A stretch of DNA of 64,000 nt from an uncultured SAR86 cluster bacterium (GTDB taxonomy: Bacteria > Pseudomonadota > Gammaproteobacteria > Magnimaribacterales > Magnimaribacteraceae). The position numbers and the translations under genes are program-made. The notes beneath the pieces were generated by a model. The model saw only the letters and a list, made by a program, of their open reading frames with translations, was not told the origin of the DNA and did no database searches. Of the stretch, positions 19,752-28,964 are shown piece after piece; the first letter of the stretch is position 1, and each line of letters opens with the position of its first letter. The DNA is taken from assembly GCA_902604855.1 (NCBI GenBank), contig CACLAF010000005.1:46344-110343 (forward strand), in the 5' to 3' direction.

Positions 19752-19771
19752 CTTATACCAGATGGTATAAT
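19752..19771. promoter_or_regulatory. Symmetrical divergent extended -10 promoter for yrbG and mlaC
   Basis: A perfect 8-base inverted repeat, TTATACCA (19753-19760), GA, TGGTATAA (19763-19770). The right arm is an extended -10 for the plus strand (TGGTATAAT, 19763-19771) feeding mlaC-murA. The left arm on the minus strand reads TGGTATAAG, an extended -10 for the yrbG-lpt operon. The two start points would lie roughly 30 bases apart. No clear -35 is seen on either side, as expected for extended -10 promoters. Confidence 0.65.
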
Positions 19772-19805
19772 AGTTAGTTACCAAATCAAATCATATTTAT
19801 CTATT

Positions 19806-20414
19806 ATGAAAATTGCCCTACTTAAATTTTTTGTTTTATTTAACTTATTTATCTCAAGCTTTCAAATCCATTCAGAGGAAGTTTCAGCACATGAGTATGC
19901 TGAAAGAACTCATAGCAATATAATTGAAATTATAAAGACAAGGAATCAACTCTTTCTAGATAATCCTGATCTTTTTACAAAAGAAATAAGTGATGCGTTT
20001 GGACCGATTGTAGATTTTAAAAGAATATCGAGAAACGTAATGGGAAAATATGCCAAAGACGCTACTCCCAAACAGTTAGAGGATTTCTCGGAAGTATTTG
20101 AAAATAGTTTGCTAGATACTTATGCCAGTACTCTCGTAGAATTTAAGGATGAAAAAATTAATGTATTGCCTCCAACAGGTCCCACTAATTCAAAGACAAG
20201 GGCTAGAGTAAATATTGAAATAGTGACTTCATCTAGTACATATCCTGGAAGGTATAGTATGTATTTAGATAAAGACAATGATTGGAAAATAATAAATATT
20301 GAAATTAATGGCATGAATCTTGGAAAAATTTTTAGAAATCAATTCTACTCTCTGATGGAAAAAAATAAGGAAGATATAAATTTAGTTATAGAAAAATGGG
20401 TTACTTCAGTTTAG
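19806..20414 (+). CDS. mlaC: Phospholipid-binding periplasmic protein MlaC
   Basis: 202 residues with a Sec signal peptide (about 1-23, cleavage near IHSEE) and the MlaC/Ttg2D fold: FKRISRNVMGKYAKDATPKQLEDF (about 65-90) and the C-terminal DWKIINIEINGMNLGKIFRNQF. It shuttles phospholipid between the outer-membrane MlaA complex and the inner-membrane MlaFEDB ABC transporter. It stops directly before the murA ATG. In E. coli and pseudomonads mlaF-E-D-C-B and the BolA-like ibaG precede murA; here only mlaC remains. Confidence 0.93.
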   Translation: MKIALLKFFVLFNLFISSFQIHSEEVSAHEYAERTHSNIIEIIKTRNQLFLDNPDLFTKEISDAFGPIVDFKRISRNVMGKYAKDATPKQLEDFSEVFENSLLDTYASTLVEFKDEKINVLPPTGPTNSKTRARVNIEIVTSSSTYPGRYSMYLDKDNDWKIINIEINGMNLGKIFRNQFYSLMEKNKEDINLVIEKWVTSV

Positions 20415-21674
<1,260 letters not shown>

Positions 21675-21682
21675 AGATAACC

Positions 21683-22306
21683 GTGAATAAATCTAACTCA
21701 TTGATACTAGCTTTGCCTAAAGGGAGAGTATATGAAGATTTTATACCACTCTTAGAAAAAACTCAGTTTGCTATTAAGGATGACGTAAAGAAATCCAGAA
21801 AGATGTTGCTTGATACGAAACATCCTAGTGTGAAAGTATTAATTATTAGAGGATGGGATGTCCCCACATATATTACTTCTGGTGCAGCCCACATAGGTAT
21901 TGTTGGAAAAGATATCCTCATGGAAAAAGAAGAGGAGGAGTTCGTAGAGTTGGCTGATCTTGGTCTTGGTCAATGCAGATTATCTTTGGCAGGTTATGAA
22001 GATGTTCTAACTGGTTCTGCAAGATTAAAAATAGCTACCAAATATCCAAAGAGCTCAACAAAATTTATGAACTCTATTGGAATACAGCCCGAAATAATTT
22101 ATTTAAATGGAGCTCAAGAAATAGCTCCTGTACTTGGTTTGTCAGATGCAATTATAGATTTAGTAGATACTGGTAAAACTCTTACTGAGAACGGACTTAA
22201 AGAAATTAAAACCATTGCAGATATTTCTACTAGATTAATTGCCAATAAAGCTTCAATTAAAACGAAATCTATAATTATTAATGAGATTATGGAAGTACTT
22301 AAATAA
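21683..22306 (+). CDS. hisG: ATP phosphoribosyltransferase, short form HisG
   Basis: 207 residues from a GTG start: the short HisG form, lacking the C-terminal ACT-like regulatory domain. It condenses ATP with PRPP in the first step of histidine synthesis. LALPKGRVYEDFIPLL and the PRPP-binding segment ISAIIDLVDTGKTL-type (LSDAIIDLVDTGKTL, about 152-166) are visible. Short HisG needs the paralogous HisZ subunit for activity, and hisZ is not in this window. murA-hisG-hisD order matches Pseudomonas. Confidence 0.96.
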   Translation: MNKSNSLILALPKGRVYEDFIPLLEKTQFAIKDDVKKSRKMLLDTKHPSVKVLIIRGWDVPTYITSGAAHIGIVGKDILMEKEEEEFVELADLGLGQCRLSLAGYEDVLTGSARLKIATKYPKSSTKFMNSIGIQPEIIYLNGAQEIAPVLGLSDAIIDLVDTGKTLTENGLKEIKTIADISTRLIANKASIKTKSIIINEIMEVLK

Positions 22307-23604
22307 TGCCAATTTTCAATCAGTTAGATACCAAAGAAAGTTCATTCACAAAAAGTTTTGATACTTATTTATTGGAAAGGAATAAGGTATCTGGAGAAGT
22401 TTCTCAATTGGTTTCAGAAATTATTTTTCAAATCAGGAGTAAAGGCGATAATGCCTTAAAAGACTTAACGAAGGAATTTGACGGCTTCGATTCTGATATT
22501 TTTAAAATTTCTAGTAAAGAAATTAATCAAATATTAAAAAGTTGTGACAAAGATATTTTTAAGTCTCTTGAGTATGCTTTTGAAAAAATACTTAATTACC
22601 AATCGCGATGTTTTGCCTCTTTAAATCTGGAGGATACTGATAACGAGATAACCCGAAAGTTTAGGGTTATAGAATCTGTAGGTATTTACGTACCAGGAGG
22701 CAAGGCCTCTTATCCTTCAACTGTATTAATGGGAGCTGCACCTGCAATAGCCTGTGGTGTAAATGATATTTCAATAACTTCTCCTGCTCAAAATGGAATC
22801 TTAAACACTTTGACAATAGCTGCTGCAAAAGTTGCAGGCATAGAAACAATTTATAGGATTGGTGGAGCTCAGGCAATTGCTGCTTTAGCTATAGGAACAG
22901 ATCAGATTTCAAAGGTCGATAAAATAATTGGTCCGGGAAATATATTTGTTGCGGAAGCAAAAAAACAACTTTTTGGCGAAGTAGGTATTGATTCAATAGC
23001 TGGTCCCTCTGAAATTCTTATTCTTGCAGATAGTTCTTCAAATCCAGAAACAATAGCCTGGGATCTTATGGCTCAATCTGAACACGACTCCGATGCATCT
23101 GGTATTTTGATTTCGGATAGTGAAGAGATAATAGCTAGTGTAAAAGAAATTATTTCAACTGAAATAGATTCCCTTGAAAGATGCTCTATCATTAAACAAT
23201 CAATCAGCTCAAATGGATTGATAATTAAAATCAATAATTTTTCTGAAGCTAAACAGTTAGTAAACAAGATTGCTCCTGAACATCTGCATATAGCTTTCGA
23301 TCATATGAATTATCAAGATGAAAATTTATTAATAGCGGGATTGATTCTAAAAGGTGAGAATTCAGCCAACTCCTTCTCAGATTATATTCTAGGCCCTAGC
23401 CATATACTTCCTACTAATTCTTCCTCAAGATTTAGCTCACCTTTATCGGTAGAAGACTTCTTAGTGAGTTATAGTTATATTTCACTTAACAGAGAAAAGA
23501 ATATTAAAAAATTCAATGAATATATTGACCAAACTTCAAAGATAGCAAAAGCCGAAGGTTTAACAGCTCATGCTATAGCGGCAGAGAAAAGATTTAAAAA
23601 TTAA
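22306..23604 (+). CDS. hisD: Histidinol dehydrogenase HisD
   Basis: 432 residues. Zinc- and NAD-dependent enzyme performing the last two oxidations to histidine. Family landmarks: ESVGIYVPGGKASYPSTVLM (about 124-143), GPGNIFVAEAKKQLFG, AGPSEILILAD, QSEHDSDASGIL and GPSHILPT near the C-terminus. The start overlaps the hisG stop by one base. It converges on degS with TAA stops sharing TTAA. Confidence 0.97.
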   Translation: MPIFNQLDTKESSFTKSFDTYLLERNKVSGEVSQLVSEIIFQIRSKGDNALKDLTKEFDGFDSDIFKISSKEINQILKSCDKDIFKSLEYAFEKILNYQSRCFASLNLEDTDNEITRKFRVIESVGIYVPGGKASYPSTVLMGAAPAIACGVNDISITSPAQNGILNTLTIAAAKVAGIETIYRIGGAQAIAALAIGTDQISKVDKIIGPGNIFVAEAKKQLFGEVGIDSIAGPSEILILADSSSNPETIAWDLMAQSEHDSDASGILISDSEEIIASVKEIISTEIDSLERCSIIKQSISSNGLIIKINNFSEAKQLVNKIAPEHLHIAFDHMNYQDENLLIAGLILKGENSANSFSDYILGPSHILPTNSSSRFSSPLSVEDFLVSYSYISLNREKNIKKFNEYIDQTSKIAKAEGLTAHAIAAEKRFKN

Positions 23605-24662
23605 TCTGCCTGTCCAGTTATCAAAGATAAATTTATGACATCCGAGCCTCTTTTTACCTCAAGCAGTATTTCCTCGCCTGGTTTAGACCTCACAAATGTT
23701 TTGTATAAATTATCATAAGAAGGGTTCTCTGAATTTATTGAATTGATGATATCGCCTTTGCTAAGACCGCCTCTGTAAGCTGGACTGTCCTCTACTACTT
23801 CCGAAATAACTAGTTGACCTCTTCTTAAGAGATTTAGCCTTTCAATACTAAAACCTAACCAACCACGTCTTACTTCACCATACTGAATTAAGTCACTAAT
23901 GATTTCTAAGGCATTGGTTGAAGGTATAGCTAAGCCTATTCCTTCTGAGCCTCCACTAGACGACCTAATAAGTGTATTAATTCCAACTAACCTTCCTTTT
24001 GAATCTATTAATGCACCTCCAGAGTTACCTTTATTTATAGAAGCATCTGTTTGAATATAATTTGAATAAGGATTGTCAAACTCTCTACCTGTTGCGCTAA
24101 CAATTCCCATACTTACCGATTGGCCAAGTCCATAAGGATTACCTATTGCAAGAACGATATCTCCAATATTCAATTTATCTGAATCTTCAATTTCTATAGA
24201 AGGAAATAAAATTTCATCATCTTGAATTTTTAAAACTGCCAGATCGGTTCCTTTATCAATGCCAATCAACTGAGCGATAAATTTACGACCATCGTATAAT
24301 TCTGTCGTCACTCGAAGGGAGTTATCTCCAACCACATGTTGATTTGTTAAAATATAACCATCTGAACTCAGAATAACTCCTGACCCTAGACTTGTTTTTA
24401 TCTGTTGACCTTTATTGTTAAATATTGAATTAAATCTCCTTTGAGCGGGTAACTGTTTATCTATGATTTGCTCGCTATAGATGTTTACTACAGCAGGTGA
24501 GGCTTTTTCTACAGCATAGTTGTAGGAAAAAGCTATATCACTTAATTCATCATTACCAGATTTATTATCGTCATTTAAAAACAATAGTGAGATTACGAAA
24601 CCTATTGAAGCACCTGCAAGTGAAAAAATAGAAAAATTAAATATTGATTTAGCTTTAATCAT
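23601..24662 (-). CDS. degS: DegS-type membrane-anchored serine protease with PDZ domain
   Basis: 353 residues, close to E. coli DegS (355). One N-terminal transmembrane helix (about 8-29) anchors a periplasmic trypsin-like domain with catalytic His109 (TNQHVV), Asp140 (GTDLAVLK) and Ser214 (GNSGGAL), then one PDZ domain (about 255-350). DegS/AlgW cleaves the anti-sigma factor RseA/MucA during outer-membrane stress. AlgW also lies near hisD in pseudomonads, supporting this over DegP/DegQ, which have cleaved signals and two PDZ domains. No rpoE or rseA is in the window. Confidence 0.88.
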   Translation of the reverse strand: MIKAKSIFNFSIFSLAGASIGFVISLLFLNDDNKSGNDELSDIAFSYNYAVEKASPAVVNIYSEQIIDKQLPAQRRFNSIFNNKGQQIKTSLGSGVILSSDGYILTNQHVVGDNSLRVTTELYDGRKFIAQLIGIDKGTDLAVLKIQDDEILFPSIEIEDSDKLNIGDIVLAIGNPYGLGQSVSMGIVSATGREFDNPYSNYIQTDASINKGNSGGALIDSKGRLVGINTLIRSSSGGSEGIGLAIPSTNALEIISDLIQYGEVRRGWLGFSIERLNLLRRGQLVISEVVEDSPAYRGGLSKGDIINSINSENPSYDNLYKTFVRSKPGEEILLEVKRGSDVINLSLITGQAD

Positions 24663-24737
24663 AAATTGTTTTACTGATTGTTATCATTATTAAACCTTAC
24701 AATACTCAAAATACATCGTAAATTTATAAACTTCTAG

Positions 24738-24784
24738 TTGAATATGACCGTTGTAAGCATTAAAATGCGCCCGCCTGCGCATTT
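24738..24784 (+). promoter_or_regulatory. rplM promoter with GC-rich discriminator
   Basis: TTGAAT (24738-24743), 17-base spacer, TAAAAT (24761-24766), then a strikingly GC-rich stretch GCGCCCGCCTGCGC (24767-24780) in an otherwise AT-rich region. GC-rich discriminators are typical of ribosomal promoters inhibited by ppGpp/DksA. The same bases also form a perfect inverted repeat AAATGCGC / GCGCATTT (24763-24770, 24777-24784). The predicted start near 24773 falls within it, so a full RNA hairpin is unlikely. Confidence 0.6.
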
Positions 24785-24803
24785 AGTCAACAAAAACATA
24801 TTA

Positions 24804-25232
24804 ATGAGAACAGAAAGTTATAAAAGAACAGATATTGAAGAATCCTGGATCATTATAGATGCAACAGGAAAAACTCTTGGAAGGTTTGCCAGCAAGATTG
24901 CAGATATTCTGTCAGGTAAAAATAAGCCTGAGTACACCCCAAATGCCGATTTAGGCGATTATGTTATTGTTATTAATGCTGGTGAAATTAACGTCACCGG
25001 TAAGAAATTAGATCAAAAAATGTATTATAGACATTCAGGTTACCCAGGAGGAATAAAATCAAAACCTCTGCGTAAGGTTATCGAAGAAACACCAACAGAA
25101 GCCATAAAAAGCGCTGTTAAGGGAATGCTACCAAAAAGCAAACTTGGCAGGCAAATGCTTTCTAAGCTAAAGGTTTATAGTGACGGAAATCATCCTCATT
25201 CAGCTCAAAAACCAATCATATTAGAACTATAG
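24804..25232 (+). CDS. rplM: 50S ribosomal protein L13
   Basis: 142 residues from the ATG at 24804 (MRTESYKR), exactly the E. coli L13 length. An upstream in-frame TTG at 24738 is rejected because it lies in the predicted -35 element and its extra 22 residues do not belong to the family. WIIIDATGKTLGRFAS, VTGKKL and KGMLPKSKLGRQM are conserved L13 segments. It is 9 bases before rpsI, its universal partner. Confidence 0.96.
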   Translation: MRTESYKRTDIEESWIIIDATGKTLGRFASKIADILSGKNKPEYTPNADLGDYVIVINAGEINVTGKKLDQKMYYRHSGYPGGIKSKPLRKVIEETPTEAIKSAVKGMLPKSKLGRQMLSKLKVYSDGNHPHSAQKPIILEL

Positions 25233-25241
25233 GAAAATAAA

Positions 25242-25628
25242 TTGGAACAAATTATTACAGTCGGTAGACGAAAGAGATCAACGGCAAGGGTATTTCTCCA
25301 GAAAGGTTCAGGGGAAATAACTGTAAACAAGAAAAAACTCGAAGTTTATTTTGGAAGAGAAGTTGCTCAAATGGTTGTTAAGCAACCTCTGGTTTCAACT
25401 GAATTATCGGAAGGTATTGATGTTAAAGCTACAGTTTCAGGAGGGGGAAGCTTTGGTCAAGCAGGAGCAATAAGACTTGGAATTGCTAGAGCTTTAGTTG
25501 AATATGATGAGACTTTGAAGCCCATTCTAAAAAAAGAAGGTTTTCTAACTAGAGATTCAAGAAAAGTTGAAAGGAAAAAAGTAGGTCTAAGGAAAGCAAG
25601 AAAAAGACCGCAATACTCAAAAAGGTAA
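25242..25628 (+). CDS. rpsI: 30S ribosomal protein S9
   Basis: 128 residues from a TTG start that is preceded by AGGA at a good distance. [15 protein letters not shown] opens the protein, [18 protein letters not shown] lies mid-protein, and the invariant [17 protein letters not shown] tail reaches the ribosomal P site. The rplM-rpsI pair is followed after one base by petA, as in pseudomonads. Confidence 0.97.
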   Translation: MEQIITVGRRKRSTARVFLQKGSGEITVNKKKLEVYFGREVAQMVVKQPLVSTELSEGIDVKATVSGGGSFGQAGAIRLGIARALVEYDETLKPILKKEGFLTRDSRKVERKKVGLRKARKRPQYSKR

Positions 25629-25629
25629 T

Positions 25630-26226
25630 ATGCAGCCAAAATCTCCTCCTAACCCAGGAAGAAGAAAATTTCTAATAAGCGCAACTTCTGCGGTCGGTGC
25701 AGTGGGTGTCGCTGGTGCAGTAGTTCCCTTTATCAGTGCTTTTAACCCCAGCGCAGCAGCTGAAGCAGCTGGTGCTCCAGCAGTCGCTGATATAGGAAAA
25801 TTAGCTCCAGGAGAAATGATTATCGTAGAATGGAGAGGAACTCCAATATACGTAGTAAAGCATTCAGATGAGTCAATACAGGAAATCGACAAAAATTTAG
25901 AGAGACTTGCCGATCCCAACTCGGAAACTGAGGTCCAACCTGACTATGCAAAAAATAAATATAGATCAAGAAAGCCGGGCATATCCGTTTTATCAGCAGT
26001 TTGTACTCACCTTGGTTGTGCCCCTAAATATTACCCTCAACTAGGAGTTGTAGATTTCGATTCCGAGTGGCAAGGAGGATTCTTTTGCCCTTGTCATGGT
26101 TCAAAGTTCGATTTAGCCGGAAGAGTTTACGCAGGAGTTCCTGCCCCCGATAATTTAGCTGTGCCCCCACACTATTTTAAATCTGATGATATTTTAGTCA
26201 TTGGAGAAGACGGAGATGTAGCGTAA
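25630..26226 (+). CDS. petA: Ubiquinol-cytochrome c reductase Rieske iron-sulfur subunit
   Basis: 198 residues. The N-terminus has a twin-arginine motif (GRRKFL, 10-15) and hydrophobic anchor (about 17-40). The [2Fe-2S] cluster ligands are in CTHLGC (Cys125, His127, with disulfide Cys130) and CPCHGS (Cys153, Cys155, His156). It is the high-potential electron acceptor from quinol in complex III. First of petABC, and overlaps the petB start by one base. Confidence 0.97.
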   Translation: MQPKSPPNPGRRKFLISATSAVGAVGVAGAVVPFISAFNPSAAAEAAGAPAVADIGKLAPGEMIIVEWRGTPIYVVKHSDESIQEIDKNLERLADPNSETEVQPDYAKNKYRSRKPGISVLSAVCTHLGCAPKYYPQLGVVDFDSEWQGGFFCPCHGSKFDLAGRVYAGVPAPDNLAVPPHYFKSDDILVIGEDGDVA

Positions 26227-27464
26227 TGGTCACAAAATTAATGAACTGGTTCGATGATAGATTGCCTTTAACCGCAACTATAGAAAGACACCTGACAAAA
26301 TATCCTGCTCCAATAAATATGAATATATGGTACCTAGCAGGGGTACTTCTTGTGGTAGTGCTTGTTATACAACTTGCATCTGGTATTTGGCTCTTAATGA
26401 ATTATGAACCAACAGCTGAAGGTGCTTTCGCCTCTATCCAATATATCATGAGAGACGTTAAATACGGCTATATAATAAGATATATGCACACAACAGGAGC
26501 ATCTGCTTTCTTTGCATTAATATTTTTGCATATGTTTCGTGGAATGATGTATGGCTCTTATCAAAAACCAAGAGAGCTTTTGTGGGTTCTGGGTTGGATT
26601 ACATACTTCTTACTTTGCGCACTCGGATTTACTGGATATGTCCTTCCCTGGGGACAAATGTCTTTTTGGGCAGCTCAAGTAATTATGTCTCTCTTCGGAT
26701 CGATTCCATATATTGGAGAAGACTTACTTACGTGGATAAGAGGTGACTATCTTATTTCCGGTATAACATTAAATAGGCTTTTTGCTTTTCATGTTGTCCT
26801 CTTGCCGTTAGCTTTGATAGCTGTTGTATTTGTTCATATATTGGCACTTCATGAAGTTGGCTCTAACAATCCAGATGGAGTGGATGTCAAGAAATTTAAA
26901 GATGCTGATGGTGTTCCTTTAGATACAAAACCATTTTTTCCCTATGATGTAATGCATGATTTGTATGCAATTGGAGTATTTTTAATATTCTTTGTTGCAA
27001 TTATGTTCTTTTATCCAGACGGGGGTGGGTACGTCATTGAATATGTTAACTACGAAGCAGCTGATAACTTAAAGACACCTGAGCATATTGTTCCTTCATG
27101 GTATTACACCCCTTACTATGCAATGTTGAGAGCAGTTACTTTTCCTCTATTTGGATTGACCGCCAAATTCCTTGGATTCGTCGTAATGGCAGCAGGTATT
27201 GCAATTTTTGTAGCTCTACCATGGTTAGATAGAAGCCCAGTCAAATCAATAAAATATAAGGGTATTTACAGCAAATTCTTCTTGGCTTTATTTGTAGTTA
27301 GTTTCCTAGTATTAGGCTATCTCGGAGCAGTCCCGTCTACACCTGCAAGAACAATTGCTGCACAAATATTCACTGTATGCTACTTTGCTTACTTTTTGTT
27401 AATGCCTATATATTCAAAATACGAAACATGTAAACCTGTGCCTGACAGGGTGCAATTGGGATGA
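26226..27464 (+). CDS. petB: Cytochrome b subunit of the bc1 complex
   Basis: 412-residue membrane protein with about eight or nine helices. The haem-ligand histidines lie in helix B (YMHTTGASAFFALIFLHMFRG) and helix D (FAFHVVLLPLALIAVVFVHILAL). The quinol-site PSWYYTPYYAMLRA (PEWY-type motif, here PSWY) is present. It overlaps petC by four bases (ATGA). Confidence 0.97.
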   Translation: MVTKLMNWFDDRLPLTATIERHLTKYPAPINMNIWYLAGVLLVVVLVIQLASGIWLLMNYEPTAEGAFASIQYIMRDVKYGYIIRYMHTTGASAFFALIFLHMFRGMMYGSYQKPRELLWVLGWITYFLLCALGFTGYVLPWGQMSFWAAQVIMSLFGSIPYIGEDLLTWIRGDYLISGITLNRLFAFHVVLLPLALIAVVFVHILALHEVGSNNPDGVDVKKFKDADGVPLDTKPFFPYDVMHDLYAIGVFLIFFVAIMFFYPDGGGYVIEYVNYEAADNLKTPEHIVPSWYYTPYYAMLRAVTFPLFGLTAKFLGFVVMAAGIAIFVALPWLDRSPVKSIKYKGIYSKFFLALFVVSFLVLGYLGAVPSTPARTIAAQIFTVCYFAYFLLMPIYSKYETCKPVPDRVQLG

Positions 27465-28300
27465 ACAAAAAAAGTCGAATTCTCACCTTTGTTGTAATTA
27501 TTGCAGCTAGTTTGGGTTCTTTAAAAGTTCATGCTGCAGCTGGAGCTGCTTGTGGTAGTTTCCTGTCAGAGGATGGTCTGACAAAGGGAGAATGCAAAGA
27601 GGCATATATAAATGCAAAGGATAAAGCCTCACTTCAACGAGGAGCACAAGTCTATATGAATTACTGTCTAGGCTGTCACTCTTTAAAATATGCAAGGTAC
27701 AAAAAGGTGGCTGAAGATCTAGAAATCCCACTTAGCATGTTCCAGGAAAATCTGATATTTGGCGATCAAAAAATGGGAGATCTCATCCAAGTTGGAATGG
27801 ATCCAAAAGAAGCAAAAGAGTGGTTTGGAAATGCACCCCCGGATTTAACTCTTGAAGCTGGCTTAAGAGGACCTGACTGGATCTATACTTACCTTACAAG
27901 CTTCTATATTGATGAATCAAGACCCTTGGGTGTGAATAACAAAGTTTATGAAAATGTTGGAATGCCTCATGTTTTAATTGACATGCAAGGAACTCCAAGA
28001 TCAGTATGTAAACAAATTCCTTCATTTGCAGATAATGGAGGCATAAAGCAGGATCCCCTAACTGGTGAGCAGCTTACAGAAGAAAAATGTGGTTTTCTCC
28101 AGGTTGATAATGGCACAGGCGAAATGAGCCTTGAACAGTTTGATAATACTATGCTAGACCTTACTAACTTCCTAGCTTATATGACTGATCCGCTAAAGGT
28201 TGAAAGAGAGACTATCGGAACTTATGTTTTACTATATCTCTTTATTTTTACAATGCTCAGCTATCTTCTCTATAGAGAATTTAAGAAAGATCTTCACTAA
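27461..28300 (+). CDS. petC: Cytochrome c1 subunit of the bc1 complex
   Basis: 279 residues. A signal peptide (about 1-26, ending VHAAA) and the covalent haem site CLGCH (Cys69, Cys72, His73) are visible. The single C-terminal transmembrane anchor (about 252-271) ends in LYREFKKDLH. The axial methionine is probably in VGMPHVL. It completes petABC and is followed after 21 bases by sspA. Confidence 0.96.
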   Translation: MNKKSRILTFVVIIAASLGSLKVHAAAGAACGSFLSEDGLTKGECKEAYINAKDKASLQRGAQVYMNYCLGCHSLKYARYKKVAEDLEIPLSMFQENLIFGDQKMGDLIQVGMDPKEAKEWFGNAPPDLTLEAGLRGPDWIYTYLTSFYIDESRPLGVNNKVYENVGMPHVLIDMQGTPRSVCKQIPSFADNGGIKQDPLTGEQLTEEKCGFLQVDNGTGEMSLEQFDNTMLDLTNFLAYMTDPLKVERETIGTYVLLYLFIFTMLSYLLYREFKKDLH

Positions 28301-28321
28301 TTTTCCTAAATAGGAGTTTTT

Positions 28322-28960
28322 ATGGTTTCACTTAGTAATAGAACGTCAATGGCACTTTTTTCAGACCCAATGGATCATTATTGTCATAGAGTTAGGATCG
28401 TGATGGAAGAAAAGGGTGTTACTAGCGAGATTATTGATTCTGATATTAATGATTTAAGTGACGAGATTCTAGAAGTAAGTTCTTATGCAGAATTACCTGT
28501 ATTGGTTGATAGAGATGTTTGTTTATATGACTCTTTAATCCTAATGGAGTACTTAGATGAACGGTTTCCTCACCCGCCACTTTTACCTGTGTATCCTGTT
28601 TCAAGAGCACATATTAGATTATTTATCCAAAGAATAGAAAAAGATTGGTGTGAGATATTTGATGAATTAATTCAAGGAAATCAGACAGAGGCTAAAGCTA
28701 AGAAATTACGCACGGAACTAAAATCTCAAATATTGGGAATGTCTCAAATACTCAAAGAGAAACCTTTTTTTATGTCAGATGAATTCAGCCTTGTAGATTG
28801 TTGTATAGCTCCTATTCTCTGGAGACTGCCTTTAATCAATATTGACCTTCAAAAGGATTCTAAAACCAAGCCTATCTATGAGTACATGCAAAGAGTTTTC
28901 ACAAAACCTTGTTTTATCAATAGCTTATCTGAACTCGAGAGAGATATAAGGTCTCCTTAG
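28322..28960 (+). CDS. sspA: Stringent starvation protein A (GST-fold)
   Basis: 212 residues: thioredoxin-like N-terminal domain (ALFSDPMDHYCHRVRIVMEEKG, PVLVDRDVCLYDSLILMEYLDERFPHPPLLP) and an all-helical C-terminal domain, the GST fold of SspA, which binds RNA polymerase and alters promoter use in stationary phase. AGGAG precedes the ATG. The petABC-sspA order is conserved. The usual partner sspB (ClpXP adaptor) is absent: the next gene is convergent lpoA. Confidence 0.93.
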   Translation: MVSLSNRTSMALFSDPMDHYCHRVRIVMEEKGVTSEIIDSDINDLSDEILEVSSYAELPVLVDRDVCLYDSLILMEYLDERFPHPPLLPVYPVSRAHIRLFIQRIEKDWCEIFDELIQGNQTEAKAKKLRTELKSQILGMSQILKEKPFFMSDEFSLVDCCIAPILWRLPLINIDLQKDSKTKPIYEYMQRVFTKPCFINSLSELERDIRSP

Positions 28961-28964
28961 TTTT

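Noticed and set aside
24763..24784. L13-binding leader hairpin upstream of rplM
   Set aside because: The predicted transcription start falls inside the inverted repeat, so only half would be in the RNA. Kept as a promoter feature instead.
24738..24803. TTG start for L13 adding 22 residues
   Set aside because: The region is a promoter (TTGAAT-17-TAAAAT), and the ATG at 24804 gives exactly 142 residues.
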